Positions 1 through 11,800 of a DNA stretch of 64,000 nucleotides are shown one piece after another. The DNA comes from Gemmatimonadota bacterium. Lineage in GTDB: Bacteria > Gemmatimonadota > Gemmatimonadetes > Longimicrobiales > Gaopeijiaceae. The translations under genes and the position numbers were made by a program. A model generated the notes under the pieces. That model made no database searches and was not told the origin of the DNA. It worked only from the letters and a program-made list of their open reading frames with translations. The DNA lies in NCBI GenBank assembly GCA_028873815.1, contig JAPPNN010000050.1, positions 42,074-106,073 of the forward strand. The letters run 5' to 3'. How positions within the stretch are numbered: the first letter of the stretch is position 1; every line of letters begins with the position of its first letter.

Positions 1-420
1 GGACGCGGTACGGATCGGGCCTTCCAGCAGGTCGGCGCGCCGTGGCTGGACGGCGACGAGCTGGCTGCCCGGCTGCAAGCGCTCGCGGTGCCCGGCGTAC
101 GTTTTGTCGCGGTGAGCTTTGCCCCGGAGAACCCCGGCGACGGGAAGTTCGGAAGCACGGAGGTCCAGGGTGTGCGCCTCGAGGCCGACGGCCCCGCGTA
201 CGACCCGACCCTCGCCGCGCTGGCGCTCCTGGTGGAGATCAAGGCCATGTCGGGCGACCGCTGGAGCTGGCGCGTCGGCCACTTCGATCGCCTGGCCGGC
301 ACCGACGCGTTGCGGAACGCTTTGGACGCCGGCGTGTCCTACAGGGAGTTGGCCGAGGGTTGGGGAGATGGATTGGAGGAGTACGTCGACCGCCGCACGG
401 CGTATCTCCTGTACAACTAG
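1..420 (+). CDS. DUF1343 family, NamZ-type exo-beta-N-acetylmuramidase (C-terminal part)
   Basis: The reading frame is open from the first base of the window, so the N-terminus lies outside; about 139 residues are visible. The segment begins with GRGTDRAFQQVGAPWLDG, followed by VPGVRF, GHFDRLAGTD and a final R-x-AYLLYN. This is the characteristic C-terminal pattern of DUF1343 proteins, the family of the exo-lytic muramidase NamZ, which acts on peptidoglycan fragments in the periplasm or outside the cell. Substrate specificity cannot be judged because the catalytic N-terminal part is missing. The next gene starts 27 bases downstream on the same strand and may be co-transcribed. Confidence 0.85.
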   Translation, partial: GRGTDRAFQQVGAPWLDGDELAARLQALAVPGVRFVAVSFAPENPGDGKFGSTEVQGVRLEADGPAYDPTLAALALLVEIKAMSGDRWSWRVGHFDRLAGTDALRNALDAGVSYRELAEGWGDGLEEYVDRRTAYLLYN

Positions 421-447
421 CGGAGATATGAAAACAGTTGCGCCTGC

Positions 448-3400
448 ATGAGAATGTGTAAAATGCGTAAAATGCGTAATCGGCCCCTGGCCTCGCTCCT
501 CGTTGCGGCGTTCGCGGCAGGCTGCTCGGACGACCCGGAGCCCACCGCGCCGCCCGTCGTGCCCGTCGATGCCGACAACCCCGACCGACAGGTGCTGATC
601 GACTTCTACAACGCGACCGGGGGAGCGGGCTGGGAGGACAGAGGCAACTGGAACGGTCCGTCGGCGATCGGCACCTGGCACGGCGTCGAGACCAACGCCG
701 CCGGCTTCGTCACCGAGCTGTCGCTGGAGAACAACAACCTGACGGGGACATTGCCCGCCGGGCTGGGCAACCTGGCGGAGCTGCGGCGGCTCGTCCTGAA
801 TGGCAACAGCCTGTCGGGGCAAATCCCGCCCGAGTTGGGGAACCTCGCCAATCTCACGATGCTCAATCTGCGGGGGAACGCGCTGAACGGATCGATTCCT
901 TCGCAGCTTGGCGCGCTGGCAAGGGTCGACACCCTGGATCTCTTCGACAACGATTTGTCCGGGCAGATACCGCCGGCGCTCGGCAATCTGAGTTCGGTGC
1001 GCAGGTTTACCGTGGGGTGGAACGAGCTGTCGGGTCCGATACCGGCGGAGATCGGGCAACTGGACAACGCCACCTACATGAACTTCAGCCTGAACCAGCT
1101 GACCGGCACGATCCCTCCGGAGCTCGGTGATCTGGAGTCGATCCAGCTGCTGTCGGTCTCGCGCAACAACCTGACCGGTACGATCCCGCCCGAACTGGGC
1201 GAACTGGCGACCCTGCAACGCCTGTACCTGTACCGCAACCAGCTGAGCGGCCGGATCCCCGTGGCGCTGGGACAGCTCTCGCGCCTCGACCTCCTGTGGA
1301 TCCACGAGAACCACCTCACGGGTGCCATACCGGCGGCGTTCGCCAACCTGACGGAACTGGAGAGGTTTGCCGCGTACGAGAACGGGTTGACCGGCACGAT
1401 TCCGTCCTTTCTGGGTGACTTGCCGCTGACCGGCCTGTATCTGCGGGACAATGCGTTCAGCGGCGGGCTCCCGGCCGAGGTCGGACGGATCGGCACGCTG
1501 GAGTACCTTGCACTGGAGAACAATGCCGGTTTGAGCGGACTGATTCCGCGGAGTCTGCTGAACAATGAGTTCCTGGAACGGCTGACGTTCGCGGGCACGG
1601 GGCTGTGCGCGCAGCTGGACGACGAGTTCCAGGCGTGGCTGCAGACGGTGCCGAGCCGCAGCGGGGACGCGTGCGACGCGGCCGACATCGAGCGGTTTGC
1701 CCTGGCCGAGTTTCACGAACTGACCGGCGGCGAATCATGGAAGGACCGAAGCGCCTGGGGGACCGGCGCGGGCGTCGGGGACTGGTACGGCGTCGGAACA
1801 CAGGACGGGAGCGTGGTCGAATTGGCGCTGGCCGACAACGGACTGGCCGGTCCGTTCGCGGCGGAACTCGGCAACCTCGTGCGGCTGAGGGTGCTCGACC
1901 TTTCGGGGAACGAACTGTCCGGCGTGTTCCCCGCCGCCGTCGCCGGGTTGCAGGCCCTGACCGATCTGCGCGTGGCCCGGAACGCGGGGCTGGAGGGCGC
2001 GCTCCCCTTCGCGCTGCGGTGGCTGGAGGACCTGCGGACGCTGGATCACCGTGGTACCGGCCTGTGCGCATCCCCTTCTCCCGCGTTTCAGGATTGGTAC
2101 GCCGGGATCGAGGAAACCGCGGGTGCGATCTGCGACAATCCGGAACAGGTCACGGTGTCCCTGGGGACGGTGTACCTCACGCAGTCGGTGCAGACGCCAC
2201 GCCGCAGTGTGCGCCTGGTGGCGGACCGGGACGCTTTCCTGCGGGCGTTCGTCACCGCCGACGAGCCCAGGGGATTCTTCGAACCCGAGGTTGTCGCGGT
2301 GTTCACGGGGCCTGGCGGCGACGAGGTCCACCGCGTGGTGATGACCCGCGACGCCAACCAGATCCCCGCGGAGACCGACGAGGGGGATCTGAGGCTGTCG
2401 TACAACGCGGTGATCCCCGCCGAGGTTGTCGTGCCCGGCGTGCGCCTCGTCGTCGAAGTCGACCCCGAGGAGAGCCTGCCGCTCGCCCCGGAAAGCCGGA
2501 CGCGTTTCCCGGAGGAAGGCAGCGATTCGCTGCACGTGGTGGGAGTGCCCCCCCTGCGGCTCACCCTGGTGCCCGTGGTGGAGGCGGACCAGCCCGACAG
2601 CTCCGTGGTGGAATGGACTCGCGGGATCAACCGCGACAGCCCGCAACTGGGTCTGCTGAGGCACTCCTTTCCCATCGGCGAATTCAACGTGTCCTCGCAC
2701 GCGGTCTACGTTACGTCGCTCGACCTCACGACGGAGCCCGGACAACACGGGTTGCTCAACGAGCTCGATGCGCTGCGGACCTCCGAGGGCGGTACCGGCC
2801 ACTACTACGGAGTCGCCGCGAGCGTGAACGGGTCCGTTCGGGGATGGGGCCGGCTGCCAGGCTGGATCGGCATGGGCCAGGCGAGGCCGACCACACTGAC
2901 GCACGAGGTGGGTCACAACCTGTCCCTCCGGCACGCTCCCTGCGGCGGCCCGGAAAACGTCGACCCGGCCTTCCCCTACCGGGACGGAAGCATCGGCGTG
3001 TGGGGCTACGATTTCCGCGACGGGTCCACGGTGTCCCCGGACCGCAACAAGGACATCATGACCTACTGCACCAGCAGGCCGTGGCTCAGTGACTACTACT
3101 TCGAGAAGGTGATCGACTATCGGGCCGGGACCGCCGGTGACGCCGCGCGGGCGCATGTCGCCTCCGCGCAGCCGTCCGGCGACATGCTCGTGCTGTGGGG
3201 CGGCGTGCTCGCGGGTGAATTGCGGCTCGACCCCCCATTTGCGATGCGCACGGCCGCGCGGCTGCCCGACGAATCCGGCCCGTACCGGATCCTGGGTACC
3301 GGGTCCGACGGGCGGTCCCTGTTTTCGCTGCATTTCACGCCGGGAGAGGACGGATACGGGCACGGCCACTTCTTCTTCGCGATCCCCATCGAGCCCGAGT

Positions 3401-3627
3401 GGGCCGACGCGCTGGAGAGGATCACGCTTGTGGGGCCCGAAGGGGTGGTGGTGATCGATGGCGACGACAACCGCGCGCTGACGGTGGTGACCGATCGCGG
3501 GACCGGACGGATCCGGGCGATCCTGCGGGATTGGGAGGCGCCCCTGCCGGCGGCTCTTGGGGCGCCGGGCGCGTTCGACGTGAAGACGACGCGGACGCTC
3601 AGGGAGGCGGTGGACGCCAGGAGATAG
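448..3627 (+). CDS. Leucine-rich-repeat lipoprotein with a metzincin-like metalloprotease domain
   Basis: This is a large (1059 aa) exported lipoprotein. The N-terminus is basic, followed by LLVAAFAAGC with a lipobox Cys. A first LRR cap (DFYNATGGAGW...) and roughly a dozen repeats of the plant-like LxxNxLTGxIPxxLGNL type occupy residues ~45-400. A second, shorter cap-plus-LRR block begins near residue 413. After a beta-rich stretch comes HEVGHNLSLRH at residues 819-829, a HExxHxxxxxH zinc site, with a Met-turn (DIMTYC) around Met871; both are metzincin hallmarks. About 190 residues follow. Four in-frame ATGs (448, 454, 463, 472) could start it and none has a good ribosome site; all retain the signal peptide. 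It is probably a surface or secreted protease presented on an LRR binding scaffold. The substrate is unknown. Confidence 0.85.
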   Translation: MRMCKMRKMRNRPLASLLVAAFAAGCSDDPEPTAPPVVPVDADNPDRQVLIDFYNATGGAGWEDRGNWNGPSAIGTWHGVETNAAGFVTELSLENNNLTGTLPAGLGNLAELRRLVLNGNSLSGQIPPELGNLANLTMLNLRGNALNGSIPSQLGALARVDTLDLFDNDLSGQIPPALGNLSSVRRFTVGWNELSGPIPAEIGQLDNATYMNFSLNQLTGTIPPELGDLESIQLLSVSRNNLTGTIPPELGELATLQRLYLYRNQLSGRIPVALGQLSRLDLLWIHENHLTGAIPAAFANLTELERFAAYENGLTGTIPSFLGDLPLTGLYLRDNAFSGGLPAEVGRIGTLEYLALENNAGLSGLIPRSLLNNEFLERLTFAGTGLCAQLDDEFQAWLQTVPSRSGDACDAADIERFALAEFHELTGGESWKDRSAWGTGAGVGDWYGVGTQDGSVVELALADNGLAGPFAAELGNLVRLRVLDLSGNELSGVFPAAVAGLQALTDLRVARNAGLEGALPFALRWLEDLRTLDHRGTGLCASPSPAFQDWYAGIEETAGAICDNPEQVTVSLGTVYLTQSVQTPRRSVRLVADRDAFLRAFVTADEPRGFFEPEVVAVFTGPGGDEVHRVVMTRDANQIPAETDEGDLRLSYNAVIPAEVVVPGVRLVVEVDPEESLPLAPESRTRFPEEGSDSLHVVGVPPLRLTLVPVVEADQPDSSVVEWTRGINRDSPQLGLLRHSFPIGEFNVSSHAVYVTSLDLTTEPGQHGLLNELDALRTSEGGTGHYYGVAASVNGSVRGWGRLPGWIGMGQARPTTLTHEVGHNLSLRHAPCGGPENVDPAFPYRDGSIGVWGYDFRDGSTVSPDRNKDIMTYCTSRPWLSDYYFEKVIDYRAGTAGDAARAHVASAQPSGDMLVLWGGVLAGELRLDPPFAMRTAARLPDESGPYRILGTGSDGRSLFSLHFTPGEDGYGHGHFFFAIPIEPEWADALERITLVGPEGVVVIDGDDNRALTVVTDRGTGRIRAILRDWEAPLPAALGAPGAFDVKTTRTLREAVDARR

Positions 3628-3705
3628 CCGCGCGCAGGCAGTGTGCGGCCACCAGGGTGCGACCGTCGGCGGAATAGGGTCGCGCCCCGCGGCGCCCCGC
3701 CGGCG

Positions 3706-4551
3706 TCAGCCCCCGGTCACCTCCAGGAACTTCTCGAAAAGGGCGCGCGCGACCGGACCGACGTGTCCGTCCCCGATCATCCGGTCGTCGACCCTGATCG
3801 CCGGCCGCACCTCGGTGGTGGTGCCGGTAAAGAAGACCTCGTCGGCTCCGTACAGCTCACTCAGGGGGATGGCACGCTCCTCGAGCGGAATGCCGAGCTC
3901 CCCGGCCAGTTCGATCACGAAGTCGCGTGTCACGCCGTGCAGGATGTAGTTCGACTTGGGCGCCGTCGTGAGGACCCCGTCGAACACGGCGAAGAGGTTG
4001 TTGTGCGTGCCCTCGATCGCGATCCCGTCCCGTACCAGGATCGTGTTGATCACGCCCGCGTCCACCGCGGCCTGCTGCGCCAGCACGTTGGGCAGCAGCG
4101 CGATCGCCTTGATGTCGGCCCGGGCCCAGCGCTGGTCCGGCGCGGTGATCGCCCTGGATCCCAGCGCCCAGTTGTCCATCGAGGGGCGGTGGTACTCGTT
4201 CGCGAACGCGTAAACCGTCGGTTGCACGGGGGGATCGGGGAACGCGTGGGTGCGGGGGGCGACGCCGCGGGTGACCTGCACGTACACGTACGCGACCGGG
4301 ACATCGGCCAGGCCGTTTCGGGCGAGGAGTTCGAGCTTCACATCCTCGAGCGGCGCGGCATCGTAGTCGATGGCAATGGCGGCGAGTCCCTTGCGCATGC
4401 GCGCCAGGTGATGGTCCCAGCGGAAAAGCCGTCCGCGATAGGCCGGCGTCACCTCGTAGATCCCGTCGGCAAAAAGAAAGCCGCGATCGTTGACCGAGAC
4501 CCTGGCCGTGTCCTTGGGCAGGTACTCTCCGTTCAGGAAGACGACGCTCAT
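3706..4551 (-). CDS. dat: D-amino acid (D-alanine type) aminotransferase, class IV PLP enzyme
   Basis: This 281-aa class IV transaminase would interconvert D-alanine/2-oxoglutarate and D-glutamate/pyruvate, supplying D-amino acids for peptidoglycan. It shows NDRGFLFADGIYE at the N-terminus, the TRGVAPRTHAFP segment whose R100-x-H102 matches the substrate-carboxylate pair of Bacillus D-AAT, the PLP lysine K148 in DIKAIALLPN, E180 in EGTHNN, and TGTTTEVRP near the C-terminus. The match to D-AAT is clearer than to branched-chain transaminases or aminodeoxychorismate lyase. The start ATG overlaps the pspA stop by four bases, so the gene is translationally coupled as the last cistron of a ybjN-like/pspA/dat operon. 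Confidence 0.88.
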   Translation of the reverse strand: MSVVFLNGEYLPKDTARVSVNDRGFLFADGIYEVTPAYRGRLFRWDHHLARMRKGLAAIAIDYDAAPLEDVKLELLARNGLADVPVAYVYVQVTRGVAPRTHAFPDPPVQPTVYAFANEYHRPSMDNWALGSRAITAPDQRWARADIKAIALLPNVLAQQAAVDAGVINTILVRDGIAIEGTHNNLFAVFDGVLTTAPKSNYILHGVTRDFVIELAGELGIPLEERAIPLSELYGADEVFFTGTTTEVRPAIRVDDRMIGDGHVGPVARALFEKFLEVTGG

Positions 4552-5420
4552 GCGCGGGCGCCTCCCCGCTGGAGCTTGTCGAACTCCTCAAGGAGCTCCG
4601 CCTCGCGAATCGGCGGCTCTTCCGCGGCTTCGCCTTCGGCGGCGTCCGCTTCCGATCCGTCACTCGCGGCGCTGTCGGCCGCTTCGCCGGCGCCCCGACC
4701 CGAACCGATCCGTTTCGGCGCTTCGCCTGAGCCGGACGGGAGCAGGCCCATTTCCGCCTTGAGCGCGGCCAGCTTGTTGTCCACGTCGGCGTCACCCGAC
4801 CCCGACTCCAACCGCAGGAACTCGGATTCCAGCGTGTCGCCCGCCAGAGCCTCGGTCACCTCGGCATGGGCCAGACTGCGCCGCTCCTCCTCCTCGATCT
4901 TCTCGGCCATGCGATTGAAGGCCTCGAAGGCGGAGGTGTCCGACAGCCCGGACATGGTCTCGTGGATGCGCTTCTGCGCCTGGGCCCGCTTCTGCTTCGC
5001 GATGAGGAGGTTCCGCTTGCGCTTGGCCTCTTCGATCTTGTCGTTCAGCTGGCGAAGCGAACCCTTCAGCTTCTCGGTTTCCTGCGCCTGCGCCTGCCAG
5101 GTGCCCTCCAGGACGGCCGCCCGGTCCGCGTGCTCCTGCTGGCGGATCAGGGCCTGCTTGGCGAGGTCGTCACGTCCTTCCTTGACGGCCAGCATCGCGC
5201 GGTGCTCCCAGTCTCGGGTCTGCTTGACCTCGCCCTGCAGCTGGCCCTTGAGCTTGCGCTCGTCGGCGATGGCCGCCGCGACCTCGCGCTTCGCCTTGGC
5301 GAGCTGGTCCCGCATGTCGAGGATGATCTGGTTCAACATCTTTTCCGGGTTTTCGGCCCGGGAAATAAGATCGTTGATGTTCGACTTGATCATCGTCGAG
5401 AACTTGCTGAAGATGCTCAT
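4548..5420 (-). CDS. pspA: PspA/IM30 (phage shock protein A) family membrane-stress protein
   Basis: This 290-aa ESCRT-III-like coiled-coil protein binds stressed inner membranes. The start, MSIFSKFSTMIKSNINDLI, followed by ENPEKMLNQIILDM, is the standard PspA amphipathic helix and helix-1 entry. A long charged alpha-helical hairpin runs to about residue 190. The last ~90 residues are an acidic, Ala/Ser/Glu-rich tail, longer than in E. coli PspA (222 aa). PspF, PspB and PspC are absent from the window. Instead the gene is sandwiched between a small YbjN/CesT-like protein (gap of 3 bases) and a D-amino-acid transaminase (4-base overlap), which suggests a link to cell-wall or envelope stress. 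Confidence 0.95.
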   Translation of the reverse strand: MSIFSKFSTMIKSNINDLISRAENPEKMLNQIILDMRDQLAKAKREVAAAIADERKLKGQLQGEVKQTRDWEHRAMLAVKEGRDDLAKQALIRQQEHADRAAVLEGTWQAQAQETEKLKGSLRQLNDKIEEAKRKRNLLIAKQKRAQAQKRIHETMSGLSDTSAFEAFNRMAEKIEEEERRSLAHAEVTEALAGDTLESEFLRLESGSGDADVDNKLAALKAEMGLLPSGSGEAPKRIGSGRGAGEAADSAASDGSEADAAEGEAAEEPPIREAELLEEFDKLQRGGARA

Positions 5421-5423
5421 CTC

Positions 5424-5825
5424 CTATTCGCCCCCTCTCGTGCCTGCCAGGGCCTGAATACGCGATACATGGGACGATGCCGCGAGCTGAACGCTCTCCA
5501 GCGAAGCCTGGAGCTCGTCGAAATCGAGGTTGCCGAGCTGTAGCGTGTCGCTGAGGATGAGTTCACCCGCTTCAATCCCGTAGGCACCGTGAATCACATC
5601 CGTGGCGTTGAGCCTGAGCAGTGTCTCGTAGAGGCCGCCGAGGTCCTGCTGGTCCGTGGGCAGGTCCATGACCTTCATGCGCACGAGCAGCAGTGGCTCG
5701 GAGTGGTGAACGACGATCGGAGCGCCGCCGTTCTCGGTGCGAACGAGGAACATGCCGTCGTCCACTTCGTCGAAATCCGCGTCCATGCGGATCAGATAGC
5801 TTTCAAGGTCGTCTCGGGTAACCAT
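5424..5825 (-). CDS. Small YbjN/CesT-like chaperone-fold protein upstream of pspA
   Basis: This 133-aa soluble protein has no signal peptide. It starts at an ATG preceded by GGAGGG at good spacing. The pattern LLRLNATDVIHGAYGIEAGELILSD, followed by LDFDELQASLESVQ, resembles the alpha/beta fold of YbjN and type-III-secretion (CesT-like) chaperones. DUF2170, found beside PspA homologues in enterobacteria, is an alternative of similar length. The family call is from pattern only and is moderate. It is the first gene of the ybjN-like/pspA/dat operon, with 146 bases separating it from the end of uvrA, so it probably has its own promoter. A partner or regulatory role with PspA is inferred from position. 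Confidence 0.6.
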   Translation of the reverse strand: MVTRDDLESYLIRMDADFDEVDDGMFLVRTENGGAPIVVHHSEPLLLVRMKVMDLPTDQQDLGGLYETLLRLNATDVIHGAYGIEAGELILSDTLQLGNLDFDELQASLESVQLAASSHVSRIQALAGTRGGE

Positions 5826-5871
5826 GACCGTTTCCCTCCAGGGTCGGGCGAAGGTGGCAAGCCGGAACGTA

Positions 5872-5887
5872 ACACAGCCGGCCGTGT
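5872..5887. promoter_or_regulatory. Imperfect 16-bp palindrome upstream of the ybjN-like/pspA operon
   Basis: ACACAGCCGGCCGTGT reads almost the same on both strands; only one symmetric pair differs. It lies about 50 bases upstream of the ybjN-like start, between a possible -35 (TTGGTA) and -10 (TTACGT) 17 bases apart on the minus strand. It could be an operator for envelope-stress control of pspA. In GC-rich DNA such palindromes can occur by chance. Confidence 0.3.
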
Positions 5888-5971
5888 CGTACCAACGCCC
5901 TACGAGCCTGCCTGTCGGCGCGGTTTCCGGGTCGCGCGGGACTCGTCGTCCGGGCCCGTCCGTGCCACCGC

Positions 5972-8881
<2,910 letters not shown>

Positions 8882-11800
8882 CTAGTACCCCCACTCCCTG
8901 AAGAACGAGAACCCCCAGATGCGGGCGAGTTCGAGGGACAGGTCGCCCAGTCCGCGATACCGTTCGCGGGTGCATCGGCCCTCGTAGAAGCCTTCCAGTG
9001 TCACGTCCTTCGGCATCCCGACCTCGACTCGCACGCCACCGCTGCTCACGGGCAATGTCGGGTCGGCGCAGAACCCCCTCTGATAGACGCCCGTGAAAAA
9101 TACATCATCCAGCAGGTACCACCCCACCTCCACTTGCAGCGACGACGCCCCGAACGCGGCGCTGGCCTGGCTCTGTTCCGCTTGCGACACCGAGAGATGG
9201 TCCACCTCCAGTTCGCGCGCAAGGAGGTACCCGATCTGGTTGGCCACCTGTCCCCATAGAAGGTTGCTTACGGCACCACCCGACGCCGTCATGCCATCGT
9301 CGATAAACGCCGATGTCGGGCGTCCCAGGAAGAGGTAGTTGACCAGGTCAGCCTCGGACATCGCGATCTGCGAATCGCTGGAGAGCGTCGGGACGGGCGA
9401 CAGCAGCGTGCCGGAGATGTCCGCGGTGATCACCAGCGGCTCTCCCTCCCGGGTTCGCAGCCGGTCCTCGGCAGTGATCGATACCCCTGGGTTGAAGCCC
9501 GGCGTGCCCACGAACTGGAACCCGCCTTCGGTGATCCTGAGCGTACGCGGGCCCAGGTTGTAGGTGCCCCGCACCACTTCCATCTCGCCCTGGAGCGTGA
9601 GCTGGTTGCCCTGACGGTCGAAGGTCAGAGACAGATCGCCGGCGGTCTCGACGTTCAGCTCGCGCGAGCGCAGCCAGTTGCCTCGTCCGATCTGTACGTC
9701 GATCAGGACGCGAAGGTTCTCCAGGAACTGGTTCCGCGCGCGGAGGGCTTCGGCGCTCGCGTCCTCATTCTGGTCGGCGGAGCCGATTCGCGCCGTGGCG
9801 GCGCTGAACAGGATCGGATCGTAGAGGTCGATCACCTGGGCGGCGCGCCGGAACTCCTCGATGAACACGGTGCCGTCGGTGACGGTCATTGCGCCCTCCA
9901 CGAAGGGAGCGTTGTAGGCTCCTGTCAGGGTGATCGAGTCTCCGCTCATCGCCGCCTCCATGTCGCGGCGATCGATCGCCTGGAACTCGCGGGCCCAGAA
10001 GGCAAGGTCGAGCTGCACATCGCTGAACCGGCCCGCGTTGACTTCGCCGCGTACCTCCAACGTGCCGCCGGACACCGCTGTTGCGTCCACCACAACCGTT
10101 CCGTCGGTGCTGAGCTGCATCCCGATGTCGACGTCCGTGAGGCGCACGCCGAGCGGCGCAAGGAGACCCGTCCCGTCCGCAAGGCGGAGTGTCCCGGCAG
10201 GTTCGAAGTCGGACGGCGTGCCTCGCAACCGGACATCGCCGGTCAGGTGCCCCCCGACATCCTCCATCCCCTTGATCACCCCCAGGACCATCGCGGCCGG
10301 AAAGGAGTCGACGACGATGTCGAGATCCACGTCACGGTCCGGGATTCGGTCCTCTACGGCCATGAGGCGGAGATCCAGCGGCACCGAGCCATTGACGTGA
10401 AGCGTGCGCCCCGTCTGGACCCAGGAATCCAGCTCCAGCGTGAGGCTGCCGTCCGTGTAGCGCCCGCTCGCGGTCACGGTGTCGAATGCCACGGTCCCGT
10501 ACGCGACATCGGCAACCCGCACCGAACCCGCCCACCCGGGGTCGGGCCCAGGTCCGCGCGCACGCAGCCCGGCCGACACGATGCCCGTGGGAGGGTCCGC
10601 CATCTGCAGGAGTTCCCCGACCACCGACAGATCGAGGTTGGCGACGTCCAGTTCGAAATCCGAGTCGCCGCCCTCACGCGCGAGGTGGCCGTCAGCGTAG
10701 ACTCGCAACCCGTCAGTCCCGGGGCGGATGAGGCCGAAATCGTTGACAGTCAGCGCCGCGTCGTCCCACACGAGGCTCGCGGGGCCCATCAGGCCCCAGC
10801 GCCGGTCCGGCAACACCAGCGTCAGGCGGTCGAGATCGAGTCGGCCGCCGTCGTCGTCCAGGCGAAGCACGGCCTGTGCCTCGTAGGACTCCCGGTCCGA
10901 GCGGGCAGCGAATGCGTGGAGCCGTCCTCCCGCGCCGAGCGCGTATGTTGCCGTGACGCGGGCAGAGTCGAGCGCGCGGTTGTCCAGCAGGATCGAGTCG
11001 GCCGTGATCGTGCCGTCCAGCAGGAGTTGCGGGGCCGGGCGGGCCGGTGCGTCCGCGGACGGGGGAGGAGCGATCCACGCGGGTGAGACGTTGAGGCCTT
11101 CGGCGGTGAAGTCGGCATAGACCGTGCGGGCCGAGTTTACGCCGTACTCCAGTGCCTCGATCGTGGCGGTAGTGCGTGCCGAAAGGTTGCCGATCGCACC
11201 CGCGAGCCGGATTTCGCCGAGCACCGCGCCGTCGAAGCGGATCTCGCGCGCCAGCGGGAATGTGTCCGGATCCACACCGTCGAACTCGATCATCACGTTC
11301 TGTTCCACGGTCGTCAACTCGTCCCAGGCGACCATGCCCTCGCCCATGAAGAGGGGGCGAAGCGGACGGATCGAGGGCGAGGACAGGGACAGAATCACCC
11401 CCTCGCCCTCCACGTCGGGAACCAGTCCCAGGCTCCCGCCACGACTGCGGATCACCAGCCCTCCCGCGTTGGCAAAGAGGGACTCCACCCGCAGGAGCCC
11501 GCCGTCGTCCGCCCAGATGTTGACGCCGAGCGAATCAAGTCGCAGCGCTCCGATTGTGGACGGGCCCACCTCGAGCACGAGTGCGCCGCGCAGCGACGCG
11601 AAGTCCAGCCCCTGACCGTCCAGGCTGGCGGTACCGGAGACGACGGTGGAATCCGGCAGCCCGGCAATCAGCTCCGAGAGCCGCAGGGCTTCGGCCGAGA
11701 CGGCCAACCGATACCCGGCGGCCGGATCGCGGACATCGACGACGCCGCGCAGGTCCAGGGCACCCGCCGTGGTCTGCAGGCTGGCGAGCACATCCAGTTC

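Noticed and set aside
428..451. Seven-codon open frame (MKTVAPA) whose stop overlaps the LRR-protein ATG (ATGA)
   Set aside because: It could be a coupled leader peptide, but its only ribosome-site candidate is two bases from its ATG and no regulatory signature is present.
3643..5457. A long open frame on the plus strand opposite the dat and pspA genes
   Set aside because: It is antisense to two well-supported genes and has Arg/Pro/Ser-rich low-complexity content typical of a shadow frame in GC-rich DNA. No family motif is visible.
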